Below are positions 50,037 to 58,726 of a DNA stretch of 64,000 nt, piece by piece. The number at the start of each line of letters is the position of its first letter. Positions within the stretch are counted from its first letter, which is position 1. The DNA is from Sphingomonadaceae bacterium (GTDB lineage Bacteria > Pseudomonadota > Alphaproteobacteria > Sphingomonadales > Sphingomonadaceae). The stretch spans positions 1 to 64,000 of the forward strand of contig JADZEQ010000012.1 in assembly GCA_020850455.1 (NCBI GenBank). Direction: 5' to 3'. The notes beneath the pieces are model-generated. The model was not told where the DNA came from, did no database searches, and worked only from the letters and a program-made list of their open reading frames with translations. The position numbers were made by a program, and so were the translations under genes.

Positions 50037-51119
50037 ATGGCGGACAGGCAGGGGTTTTCGGGCACAGGCGTGGCGCGTCCGCGCGGCGCGGTGCATCCCG
50101 GCCCACCCATCAAAGCGTCATATCATGGCGGCGCGCCAATTATCGCCGCGCTCGACCTTGGCACCAATAATTGTCGTTTGCTGATCGCCCGCCCAAGTGG
50201 GGAGGAGTTTACGATTATCGACGCCTATTCGCGCATCGTCCGTCTGGGGGAGGGGCTGGCGCTGACCGGCGAATTGTCGCGCGCGGCGATGGACAGGGCG
50301 ATGGATGCGCTCAACCATTGCGCGGAAAAATTGCGCCGCCGCCGGGTCACCCTGTCACGGTCGGTGGCAACAGAGGCATGTCGCCAAGCCGCCAATGGCA
50401 GCGAATTTATTGCGCGGGTGGCCAGCGAAACCGGCATTTTGCTCGACGTTATCAATCCAAAGGAGGAGGCACGGCTGGCCGTGCTTGGCTGTCACCGTTT
50501 GCTGTCGCCGGGCGATGGGCCAGCGCTGATTTTCGACATTGGCGGGGGGTCGACCGAATTGGTGTTGGTCGATGATGGCCCCGACGGGCCGATCATCCGT
50601 GATTGGTTGTCGCTGCCTTGGGGCGTGGTTTCGCTGACCGAGGCAGAGCGCCATGCCGACGACAGCGGCGAAACGCGCGCCGCTGCTTATGGGGCGATGC
50701 GGGCGCGGGCGCGGGCGGGCTTTGCCGAATTTGCCGCGCGGGTTGCCCCACTGCACGGCGGGCACGCCGATTGCCGCTTGCTCGGCACCAGCGGGACGGT
50801 GACGACGCTTGCCTCCATGCACCTCCAACTGCCGAGCTATGACCGTTCGCGTGTCGACGGGCTGATTGTCGAAAGCGCCGATTTCCTCAATCTGTGCGCC
50901 GGGTTGGCGATGCGCAGCCTGGCGGAGCGCGAAACATTGCCGTGCATCGGGCGCGAACGGGCGGATCTGGTGGTTGCAGGCTGTGCAATTTTGCATGAGA
51001 TTTGCGCATTATGGCCCAGTAAAATGCTCCACGTCGCCGATCGCGGGGTACGCGAAGGGGTGCTGCGCGAAATGGTGCGCTTGCAATTATCCCCCACGGC
51101 TGCGAGGCGGGGGCGATGA
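50037..51119 (+). CDS. ppx: Exopolyphosphatase / guanosine pentaphosphatase family (Ppx/GppA)
   Basis: A 360-aa protein of the sugar-kinase/Hsp70 fold: [17 protein letters not shown] (phosphate 1 loop), [13 protein letters not shown] (phosphate 2) and [12 protein letters not shown]. It is the short form lacking the C-terminal helical domains of E. coli Ppx. It may degrade polyphosphate or convert pppGpp. The start is uncertain: ATG 50037 adds about 36 non-conserved residues. It overlaps rlmE by 4 nt (ATGA). Confidence 0.9.
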   Translation: MADRQGFSGTGVARPRGAVHPGPPIKASYHGGAPIIAALDLGTNNCRLLIARPSGEEFTIIDAYSRIVRLGEGLALTGELSRAAMDRAMDALNHCAEKLRRRRVTLSRSVATEACRQAANGSEFIARVASETGILLDVINPKEEARLAVLGCHRLLSPGDGPALIFDIGGGSTELVLVDDGPDGPIIRDWLSLPWGVVSLTEAERHADDSGETRAAAYGAMRARARAGFAEFAARVAPLHGGHADCRLLGTSGTVTTLASMHLQLPSYDRSRVDGLIVESADFLNLCAGLAMRSLAERETLPCIGRERADLVVAGCAILHEICALWPSKMLHVADRGVREGVLREMVRLQLSPTAARRGR

Positions 51120-51778
51120 GCATGCGCGGCAGCAAGGGGGGCACAACACGGGTCAAAACCGCGCGTAATCGCACGGCGGCGTCGACCCGGTGGCTGTCGC
51201 GCCAGCTCAACGACCCCTATGTCAAGCGCGCCAAGGCAGAGGGATATCGCAGCCGCGCCGCCTATAAATTGATCGAACTTGACGAAAAATATGCACTGCT
51301 CAAGGGGCGGCACGCGATTGTCGATCTGGGGGTTGCACCGGGCGGTTGGACGCAGGTGGTGCGCAAACTCAGGCCCGATGCGCGCATTGTTGGCATCGAC
51401 CTCCTCCCCACCGAACCCATTGCTGGGGCAGATTTTCTGACCATGGATTTCATGGATGATGCGGCACCGGGCGCGATCATGGAACTGCTCGGCGGTGCGC
51501 CCGACCTCGTCCTTTCCGACATGGCGGCGAACACCGTCGGCCACCCGCAAACCGACCATCTGCGCACCATTGCCTTGGCGGAGGCAGCGGCAGATTTTGC
51601 CATCATGATGCTGCAACCGGGCGGGGCCTTTGTCGCCAAGGTATTTCAGGGCGGCACGAGTGGCGATCTCCTCACCCTGCTCAAGCAAAATTTCACCAGT
51701 GTGCGCCACGCCAAGCCGCCGTCGAGCCGCAAGGGCAGCCCCGAATTATTCGTCGTCGCGCTGGGTAAAAAGCCCTAG
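51116..51778 (+). CDS. rlmE: 23S rRNA 2'-O-methyltransferase RlmE (FtsJ/RrmJ)
   Basis: A 220-aa methyltransferase: [21 protein letters not shown] and the SAM loop [14 protein letters not shown], with [13 protein letters not shown] and the catalytic K-D-K-E set (Lys in SRAAYKL, Asp in LVLSDMAAN, Lys in FVAKVFQGG). It methylates U2552 in the 23S A-loop. Coupled to ppx, an order common in alphaproteobacteria. Convergent with the DsbA-like gene, only 3 nt apart. Confidence 0.96.
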   Translation: MSMRGSKGGTTRVKTARNRTAASTRWLSRQLNDPYVKRAKAEGYRSRAAYKLIELDEKYALLKGRHAIVDLGVAPGGWTQVVRKLRPDARIVGIDLLPTEPIAGADFLTMDFMDDAAPGAIMELLGGAPDLVLSDMAANTVGHPQTDHLRTIALAEAAADFAIMMLQPGGAFVAKVFQGGTSGDLLTLLKQNFTSVRHAKPPSSRKGSPELFVVALGKKP

Positions 51779-51781
51779 CTT

Positions 51782-53449
51782 TCAGTCCCCCCGCGCTTCG
51801 GCAATCGCGGCTTTCAGCGCATCATATCCGATTGCACCGACCAATAATTTATCACCCACGATGAACGCGGGCGTTGCGCTGAACCCCAGCGAACGCGCCG
51901 CGCCGACATTGCGGCGCAATTCATTGGTGATGCCGGGGTCGTTCAACGCGGCGGCGCTGGCGTTGAGGTTGAAGCGGCTGGCAATTTCGCCGCGCGCCGC
52001 GGCATTGGGCGGGGCGGCGGCAAACAAGGCCTGATGGACGTTCATATAGCGCCCGCTGCGCGCCGCGACGAGCGCCAGTCGAGCTGCAGCCTCACTATCG
52101 GCGGACAGGATGGGGAATTCGCGAAAGACCAGTTTCAGCCGCCGGTCTTCGGCGATCAACCGTTCAAGGTCAGGTTCGCTGGCGCGGCAGTATGTGCAGG
52201 CATAATCGGTAAAGACGACCAGCGTGACATCGCCGTCCGCCGCACCCGCCCATGCGCCCGAAAAGGGTCGTTCGATGGCGTCGCGATTCTGGCGGATTAT
52301 TTCCGATACCCGCCGATGTTCGAGCCGTTCGACCGCTTGGGGAATGATTTCCGGATGTTCGAGCAGATAGTTGCGGACGATATTCTCGGTCGCTGCGCGG
52401 TTGATGCCGCTCCATTGGCTGCCAAATAATGTCCCGCCCAGAAACAGCGCTGCACCCATTGCAACCCAGCTTGCCGGATGGCTGAACCATGCGTTGGGCC
52501 GCGCGCTGCCCCCGTGTGGCAGAGGCCGTGTCGGGTTCGCGCCAGAACCACCATTGCGGCCATCATTTCCGCCATCATTTCCGCCACCATGGCCACTCGT
52601 GCCGCCAGCACCGTCACCGCCTTTATGGTCGCCCGTCGTTGGTGGTGCGCCGGTCAGCGGGGCAGAATTGGGGTTCTGGGCGGCCATGACCGTCGTGGAT
52701 GGGACCGTTGCGGATGGGGCCGATGCGGAGGGAGACGTCGCGGGAGGGGGCGGCGCGATGCTGGTCGGGCTTTCGCCAAATAGCGGCAGGCCGCCGGTGG
52801 TGTTGGTCGTGTTGCCCGCATCTGCTGCATCCTCTGCCAGCAGTTTGTCGAGCGCGGAAGGCGGCTCTGCGCCGCGCTGCGGGACGATATCGGCAATGGG
52901 TGTCGCCTCGATCGCCCGCCTGCTACCCTTGGCGATCGCATCCCCCGCACCCTTGACGCTGCGCTGTGCGGTGTCGCTCAATTTGCTGGCGGCGGCGCGA
53001 ACATGCGGGCTGGCGGTGGAAATCGCATCTTGCGTCGCTTTGGCGGCGCGGCGGCCCGCGCTGGACAGGGCAGCCGCGGTGGCCCGTGCCCCGCGCGCGG
53101 CCATTTTTGCGCCCTTGGCACCGGCTTCGCGGCTGCGCCGTGGTATTTCCGCCCGTTCAATGGCCTGTCCCGCCTGCGCGACGATGGCGCGCGCGCGCGC
53201 CGCAGCATCGCTGCTTTCGCTGTCGGGGGCAGGTTGGGCAATCGGACGTGCCAATAATTCGTCTGCGCTCAAATCCTCGGTCGCGCGTGGCGGTTCGACC
53301 GCTTTGGCAGGTGTGCGCGGTGCGGCATTGCGCGTGGGCAAGGGGGCGGGGCAGGTGATGCCCGGTGTTGCATCCGTCCGGTCGCGCCGCCACGGCTGAT
53401 AATGCTGCTCACCGTCCGACCCGTCGGCATTGTCCGTTTCGCGACCCAT
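51782..53449 (-). CDS. Membrane-tethered DsbA-family thioredoxin-fold protein with long low-complexity N-terminus
   Basis: A 555-aa protein. The C-terminal about 150 aa are a DsbA-like domain with active site CTYC near residue 418 and the cis-Pro loop SATPAFIVG. A single transmembrane segment (SWVAMGAALFLGGTLFG, about residue 328) anchors it. The roughly 320 residues before it are unusual: a Pro-rich start, an Ala/Lys/Arg-rich helical section (about 100-190, for example AARGARATAAALSSAGRRAA), a Thr/Ser/Pro stretch and a Gly/Asn/Asp-rich linker. These would be cytoplasmic. It follows the BepA-like protease gene by 29 nt, suggesting joint action on disulfides of outer-membrane proteins. Confidence 0.85.
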   Translation of the reverse strand: MGRETDNADGSDGEQHYQPWRRDRTDATPGITCPAPLPTRNAAPRTPAKAVEPPRATEDLSADELLARPIAQPAPDSESSDAAARARAIVAQAGQAIERAEIPRRSREAGAKGAKMAARGARATAAALSSAGRRAAKATQDAISTASPHVRAAASKLSDTAQRSVKGAGDAIAKGSRRAIEATPIADIVPQRGAEPPSALDKLLAEDAADAGNTTNTTGGLPLFGESPTSIAPPPPATSPSASAPSATVPSTTVMAAQNPNSAPLTGAPPTTGDHKGGDGAGGTSGHGGGNDGGNDGRNGGSGANPTRPLPHGGSARPNAWFSHPASWVAMGAALFLGGTLFGSQWSGINRAATENIVRNYLLEHPEIIPQAVERLEHRRVSEIIRQNRDAIERPFSGAWAGAADGDVTLVVFTDYACTYCRASEPDLERLIAEDRRLKLVFREFPILSADSEAAARLALVAARSGRYMNVHQALFAAAPPNAAARGEIASRFNLNASAAALNDPGITNELRRNVGAARSLGFSATPAFIVGDKLLVGAIGYDALKAAIAEARGD

Positions 53450-53478
53450 ATTATCCCTGTCTTGTCCGAAGCAATAAT

Positions 53479-54888
53479 TTACGAAGCGTCGGTAACACCC
53501 ATGTGCAGCCCGCCACGCCGCCCCCGGTTACTGCGCCGCTCCTCCTCCAAACGGGCGCGGGCGACCAGCGAAATATCCTGCGCGCGCAGCCAATCGGGGG
53601 TGCCGACCGGCAGTCCCGCCATCGCCGCTTCGGACGCTTGTAGCGCGGGCCCCACCGCCCCTGTCAATAATTGCTGTTCCGCGCTGGCCAACCGTGCGCG
53701 TGGTTCATCGCCATTATGCGCATAAACAATGCCCAATTGATACCAGGCAAAGGGGTTGTCATTGTCGCGTGCCACGGCGGCGCGCAGCACCCTTTCCGCC
53801 TCGGCAAATTGGGCCGGATCCTCGGTCGCGATCAGCGCGTGGCTAAATAATGTGGCGATCAGGGGCGAGCCATCGCTTGCCGCCACCGCCTGCCGCAGGG
53901 GGGCAATTGCATCTGCTGGCCGCCCTGATTCGAGCAAAATCTGCCCCTCCAGCTCCAGAAAATAGGGGTCATTGCCATTGCGCGCGACGAGGGTAGTTGC
54001 CTCCTGCAACGCCTCTGCCGGGTGGCCCGAACGATGATAGGCATAGGCGCGGGCATAGTGGGCGGGCACGCTGTCATCGCTGGTGGGGTAGCGTTGGAGC
54101 GTCAGGCGCGGTTCGCTGATATAGCCGATCAGCTTGGCGCGCACCCGCTGGAAACGTTCCTCCAGCGCCGGATCGGTCGGGGTGTTCCACGCCGGGTCAT
54201 GGCTATAGGCATCGCGCAGAAACTGGATGCGATCACCCGACAAGGGGTGGGTGCGGGCATAGGCCTGTGCATCATCCTGCGGTACATTATACCGCATTTC
54301 GAGGTTGAGGAGCTTCTGGAAAAACTGGATTGACCCTTGCCCGCTGACCCCGGCGGCCGACAAATAACGGGCGCCTGCGGCATCTGCGGTGGCTTCCTGC
54401 ACCCGGCTATAGGCAAGGTAGCTGCCCAATGCCGCCTGTTGTCCGGCCGCCAAAATCCCCATGCCTGCTTCGCCGCCGCCCGCCGCCATGGCCGCCGCAC
54501 CGAGGAGGAGGGAGAGGAGGGCAATCCCCGATGCTTTTTCAATGCCATCGGTGCGCACCGCATGGCCGCCCGCGACATGCCCTAGTTCATGGGCGATGAC
54601 GCCCTGCACCTGATTGGCATTGTCGGCATTTTCGATCAGCCCGGTGTGGATATAAACCACCTGACCACCCGCGACAAAGGCGTTGATCGACGGATCGTTG
54701 ATCATCACGATACGGACATCGGCAGGCTGTAATCCCGCCGCGCGGATCAGCGGGTTGGAAATATCATTGAGCAGCGCCTCCGTCTCTGCATCGCGCAGGA
54801 TCGATTGGGCCAGCAATGGCTGTGTGGCGAAACCGGTCAGCGCGACCAGCGCAAGCAAATAGGCGAACAGCTTCATCACGCTGGCCAT
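53479..54888 (-). CDS. M48 family metalloprotease with TPR repeats (BepA-like)
   Basis: About 469 aa. A signal peptide ends TQPLLAQS, then an M48 domain with VIAHELGHVAGGHA (HExxH) and the third zinc ligand in SRVQEATADAAG. A TPR-like C-terminal half follows (AEALQEATTLVARNGNDPYFLELEG, AIAPLRQAVAASDGSP, AERVLRAAVARDNDNPFAWYQLG). This layout matches BepA/YfgC, a periplasmic chaperone-protease that checks assembly of LptD and other outer-membrane proteins. The start could be 54888 or 54876; the signal begins at the latter. It lies upstream of the DsbA-like gene. Confidence 0.92.
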   Translation of the reverse strand: MASVMKLFAYLLALVALTGFATQPLLAQSILRDAETEALLNDISNPLIRAAGLQPADVRIVMINDPSINAFVAGGQVVYIHTGLIENADNANQVQGVIAHELGHVAGGHAVRTDGIEKASGIALLSLLLGAAAMAAGGGEAGMGILAAGQQAALGSYLAYSRVQEATADAAGARYLSAAGVSGQGSIQFFQKLLNLEMRYNVPQDDAQAYARTHPLSGDRIQFLRDAYSHDPAWNTPTDPALEERFQRVRAKLIGYISEPRLTLQRYPTSDDSVPAHYARAYAYHRSGHPAEALQEATTLVARNGNDPYFLELEGQILLESGRPADAIAPLRQAVAASDGSPLIATLFSHALIATEDPAQFAEAERVLRAAVARDNDNPFAWYQLGIVYAHNGDEPRARLASAEQQLLTGAVGPALQASEAAMAGLPVGTPDWLRAQDISLVARARLEEERRSNRGRRGGLHMGVTDAS

Positions 54889-54946
54889 AGTCCCAATTTG
54901 GCGGCGGGCCAAATGGCTTTGTGTGCGCCGCCGATAGACCCGCGCA

Positions 54947-55216
54947 TCATGCACCTTGGTTCAGGAAGAAAAAGAAGTAGAGGATGGTCTGTTCGCGCGA
55001 CAGCCCCTCACCACGGCCCAGCGACCGGCCCGACGCGTCATAGATGCGGTCTCCATCCATCCGCCCGAGGCTACGGCCCGACGCGTCATAGAAACGATCG
55101 CCATCGACGCGCCCCACGGCTCTACCCGATGCATCATAGACACGCTGTGTAGCAGCAGGCGTCGCGACAGGCAGAGCCATGGCCACCACCAGCGCAAATA
55201 TTGCCCCGTGTCGCAT
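54947..55216 (-). CDS. Small exported YDASGR-repeat protein
   Basis: An 89-aa protein. After a signal peptide (VVAMALPVATPA) there are three near-identical 17-residue units of the form (V/F/I)YDASGR-x-x-GR-x-DGDR, the last cut short. It ends in a curiously hydrophobic tail (TILYFFFFLNQGA). I recognise similar YDASGR repeats in hypothetical sphingomonad proteins, without known function. It lies 58 nt upstream of the BepA-like gene on the same strand and may be its operon leader. Only the length and repeats support it as coding. Confidence 0.7.
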   Translation of the reverse strand: MRHGAIFALVVAMALPVATPAATQRVYDASGRAVGRVDGDRFYDASGRSLGRMDGDRIYDASGRSLGRGEGLSREQTILYFFFFLNQGA

Positions 55217-55297
55217 ATTGGGTGCTCCCTATTCCGGTGGGGCACCATCGGACAGCGGGTCTGAACCGTTGGTGAAGCCCGCAGCCGCAGCCCCAAG

Positions 55298-55337
55298 ATG
55301 GAACGGCCCCGCCATATGGGCAGGGCCGTTCCATTTT
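55298..55337. terminator. Hairpin downstream of rne
   Basis: ATGGAACGGCCCCGCC / GGGCAGGGCCGTTCCAT forms a long imperfect stem with a short loop between the rne stop and the YDASGR gene start. The T-run (CATTTTC) is on the plus-strand side, so as a minus-strand terminator for rne it is not classical. Confidence 0.55.
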
Positions 55338-55392
55338 CATGGCGATTTGCACGCGCGGCTATGCGCGGGTGCGCGCTTAAGGCGTCGTGGCC

Positions 55393-58140
55393 CTAGCCAA
55401 AGGTTTTTTGCCACCAACCGCGACGGCGCGGGGTTGCGTCATCAGCCACTTCGCCCTCGGCGGCGACAGATTCTGCCTGCGTGACAGGCGTGACAGGCGC
55501 GGCAGCTTCCGCTGCGGCGGGTGTCTGCACCGAGTCATTGGCCGCGTCACCGGCCGTATCATCGGCCTTCTTGCGGCTGCGCCGTGCGGGCTTTGCCTGT
55601 GCATCCTCGGCGGGTGCTGCGGCTTCGCTTGCCGTCTTGGCTTTGCGCGGTGCGCGCTTGGGCTTGACGGGGGCAGCCTCCGCGGCGTCGGCATCCGGCA
55701 GTGCTGCAACCCCAGCTTCGGTTGCAACCTCGGCTGCAGCCTCCGTTGCTGCGGCCTTGCGGCTGCGGCGTTTGGGTTTGGCCGGTGCTGCGACCTGTCC
55801 TGCGGCATCATCGGCGGTGCTGACAGGATTATCGCTGTCTTCTGGCGCATCGCTGTGCGATGTGCTGCTGTCGCCGGCCATTTCAGCAGCTATGTCGCTT
55901 TGGCTACCAGCTTCACGGTCGCGCCGCGCCCGGCCACCGCGACGCCCACGACGGCGACGGCGTGCCTTGCCATCCTCCGCATTGTCGCTGTCATTATAGC
56001 CACCATGGTCTTCGCCATCGCCATCGTTGCGCGGTGCAGCTTCAGGCGCATCATTGGCAACTTCACTCTCGCTGTCGCCACCGCTGGCGCTTCTGTGCGA
56101 ATCGCGGTCGTGCGCATCGCGGCGCTGGCCGCCGCGCCGCCGCCGTCGCTTACGACCATTGCGGTCGCCATCGCGCGCATCGCGGGGCGAAGCATCTTCG
56201 CCCCCGTCGGCATCATCCCCTTCGAAATCCGCCACATCGCCGTCATCTTCATCAACATGGCGGATTGGGGTAAATTCGGCGCGCCGTTCGGGCGGTGGGC
56301 CGGACCCATCGACGGTCATGCGTGCCCCCTCCGTCTCGCCATCGGGCAAGACGTCAATCCGCACGCCATAGCGCGCCTCTATTTCGGCGAGTTCGGCACG
56401 CTTGTTGTTGAGGACATAGATGGTTGCTTCTTGACTGGCGCGCAGGACAAGCCGGCTCGAAAGGCCGCGTGCCGCCTCTTCCTCGAGGAGGCGCAACGCA
56501 CTTAACCCTGCCGAACTGGCGGTGCGGACAAGCCCCGTTCCCTCACAATGCGGGCAGGCGCGTGTCGATGCCTCCAGCACCCCGGTGCGCAGCCGCTGAC
56601 GGCTCATTTCCATCAGGCCAAAGCCCGAAATCCGCCCAAGCTGAATGCGCGCCCGGTCATTTTTCAGCGCGTCACGCATCGCCCGTTCGACCTTGCGGAC
56701 GTGGCTGCCCACTTCCATGTCGATAAAGTCGATGACGACCAGCCCCGCCATATCGCGCAACCGCAATTGGCGCGCGATTTCATAGGCGGCTTCCAAATTG
56801 GTGTTGAGCGCTGTTTGCTCGATATTATGTTCGCGGGTCGAACGGCCCGAGTTAATGTCGATGCTGACCAACGCTTCGGTCGGATTGATGATGAGGTATC
56901 CGCCCGATTTCAACTGCACCAGCGGCTGGTACATGGCGGACAGCTGATCCTCTGCACCATAGCGCTGGAACAGCGACACGGTATCGCCATAATGCTTCAC
57001 CCGCCGCGCATGGCTGGGCATCAGCAATTTCATAAAGTCCTTGGCGGCGCGATATCCCTCATCCCCCTCCACCAAGACTTCGTCGATGTCGCTATTATAA
57101 ATATCGCGAATCGCCCGCTTGATGAGGTCGCTGTCCGAATGAATCAGTGCGGGGGCTTGCGAATCCAGAGTCTTTTCGCGGATTTCGTCCCACAGGCGCG
57201 CCAGATAATCAAAGTCGCGCTTAATTTCGGTCTTGGTGCGTTCCATCCCCGCCGTGCGCACGATGCAGCCCATGCTGCTCGGCAGGCCCAGATCATCAAT
57301 GACCGATTTCAGCCTTTTGCGGTCGCTCGCCGAATTAATCTTGCGGCTGATTCCGCCGCCATGGCTCGAATTGGGCATGAGCACGCAATAGCGGCCCGCA
57401 AGGCTGAGGTAGGATGTCAGCGCCGCGCCCTTATTGCCGCGTTCTTCCTTGACCACCTGTACCAGCAGCACCTGACGGCGGCGGATGACGTCTTGAATCT
57501 TGTACCGACGGTGCGGCGAACGGCGATAGCTCGCATCGTCGCCATTTTGCCCGTCCTGCCCGCGATGATCGCCGCGTGCCCGCCCGCGCCGACGCCCGCG
57601 CCGTTCGCGTGGGCCGCCTTCACGGCGCCGTGCATCGCCATTTTCGGCGTCTGCATCGTCGTTGCCCGCATCATGTTCGGCGCCATCTTCGGCGCCATCA
57701 TCCAGCGCATCATCGCCAGCAGCCAGATCTTCGCTGTCGTCCCCCTCTTCGCCCTCTTCGCCATCGAGCGGTAGCGGCGGCGTGATATCCTCTACCTCAC
57801 CCTCCAGCTCCTCCATTTCCTCTTCGGCGCGCATCGCGGCATCGGCGGCGGCCTGTTCGGCCAGATCGCGCATCAATGCATCGCGGTCTTCCTTGGGGAT
57901 TTGGAAATAATCGGGGTGGATTTCGCTGAACGCCAAAAAACCGTGGCGGTTGCCGCCATATTCAACAAAGGCTGCCTGTAACGAGGGTTCGACCCGCGTT
58001 ACCTTTGCCAGATAAATATTGCCTTTGAGCTGTTTATGCTCAGCCGACTCGAAGTCAAATTCCTCGATCCGGTTCCCTTTGACGACGGCAACGCGGGTTT
58101 CCTCCCGGTGGCGTGCGTCGATCAACATACGCGTGGACAT
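55393..58140 (-). CDS. rne: Ribonuclease E
   Basis: A 915-aa endoribonuclease. The N-terminal S1 domain (residues about 35-215) is split by an acidic then basic insertion (EEMEELEGEVED, RRGRRRGRARG), as in alphaproteobacteria. The catalytic aspartates lie in VVIDFIDME and KNDRARIQLG, and the zinc-link cysteines in CPHCEGTG. The C-terminal half is a disordered RNA/protein scaffold with basic blocks (PKRRSRK, PKRAPRK, PARRSRK) between acidic Ala-rich stretches, ending RRGWWQKTFG. It is the main mRNA-turnover and rRNA-processing enzyme. The ATG is preceded by CCGGAGAATTTTAC. Confidence 0.97.
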   Translation of the reverse strand: MSTRMLIDARHREETRVAVVKGNRIEEFDFESAEHKQLKGNIYLAKVTRVEPSLQAAFVEYGGNRHGFLAFSEIHPDYFQIPKEDRDALMRDLAEQAAADAAMRAEEEMEELEGEVEDITPPLPLDGEEGEEGDDSEDLAAGDDALDDGAEDGAEHDAGNDDADAENGDARRREGGPRERRGRRRGRARGDHRGQDGQNGDDASYRRSPHRRYKIQDVIRRRQVLLVQVVKEERGNKGAALTSYLSLAGRYCVLMPNSSHGGGISRKINSASDRKRLKSVIDDLGLPSSMGCIVRTAGMERTKTEIKRDFDYLARLWDEIREKTLDSQAPALIHSDSDLIKRAIRDIYNSDIDEVLVEGDEGYRAAKDFMKLLMPSHARRVKHYGDTVSLFQRYGAEDQLSAMYQPLVQLKSGGYLIINPTEALVSIDINSGRSTREHNIEQTALNTNLEAAYEIARQLRLRDMAGLVVIDFIDMEVGSHVRKVERAMRDALKNDRARIQLGRISGFGLMEMSRQRLRTGVLEASTRACPHCEGTGLVRTASSAGLSALRLLEEEAARGLSSRLVLRASQEATIYVLNNKRAELAEIEARYGVRIDVLPDGETEGARMTVDGSGPPPERRAEFTPIRHVDEDDGDVADFEGDDADGGEDASPRDARDGDRNGRKRRRRRGGQRRDAHDRDSHRSASGGDSESEVANDAPEAAPRNDGDGEDHGGYNDSDNAEDGKARRRRRGRRGGRARRDREAGSQSDIAAEMAGDSSTSHSDAPEDSDNPVSTADDAAGQVAAPAKPKRRSRKAAATEAAAEVATEAGVAALPDADAAEAAPVKPKRAPRKAKTASEAAAPAEDAQAKPARRSRKKADDTAGDAANDSVQTPAAAEAAAPVTPVTQAESVAAEGEVADDATPRRRGWWQKTFG

Positions 58141-58726
58141 GTAAAATTCTCCGGCTCCGCCGCCCGCGCCGCAAGGGCGGGGCGGAAGGAGCGATTAAGG
58201 CGGCGCGCGCTACCGGCGGTGGGGCGACCCAATGGGCCGGTCCCGCACACGCCAAAATTGGCGGCGGCATCGAAACTAAAATTTGGGAATGGCCGGTGTC
58301 CCCCACCGGCCGGCTATGTGGATAAAAGGGTGCGTGCGCACCGCTCAAGCCCCGCCCCAGTCCAGCATCGCCGGTCAGTGAAGGGGGAAAATGGGCGGAC
58401 ATTCGCTCTCTTTCGGTTCGATGGCGGCGAAGGCCCCGTGAAAATGGGGGGCGCGCGACACCAGCAAATTTCGTCATCCCGGCCATGATGTGGCGCATCG
58501 GCGCGGCACAGGCGCGGGATGCTGTCCTGCTAGCAGTCAAAGCCGCGCGGGGCAACAGGCGGGGCAATGGCGACGTGCGAATCATGACCAACACCGCGTT
58601 AACCGCTTTCATGAAGCGTGAATTACCGGGGCGCGTGCCAATGGGGGCAGGATTGGCGCGCTGCGAACGGGGCATTTCACCCGTCGGGTTTGTCGCCAGT
58701 GCGTGTTTTTGGGGCCGGTGCAACGC
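58141..58726. promoter_or_regulatory. Leader region between rne and the amidase, no gene seen
   Basis: These 586 nt separate divergent rne and amidase genes. The listed ORFs here are overlapping shadows without a Shine-Dalgarno. A perfect 8-bp hairpin GGCCGGTG-TCCCC-CACCGGCC lies at 58291-58311, and a short GGTGC/GCACC palindrome near 58330. On the rne side this would be a long 5' UTR, as in E. coli, where RNase E regulates its own message. No promoter was identified confidently. Confidence 0.45.

Noticed and set aside
52371-53399. 342-aa plus-strand ORF opposite the DsbA-like gene
   Set aside because: It is the complement of the low-complexity N-terminus; the DsbA domain on the minus strand is clear, and no motif is present on the plus strand.
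55387-56505. 372-aa plus-strand ORF opposite the rne 3' half
   Set aside because: An Ala/Cys/Gly-rich complement of the disordered RNase E tail with no recognisable domain.
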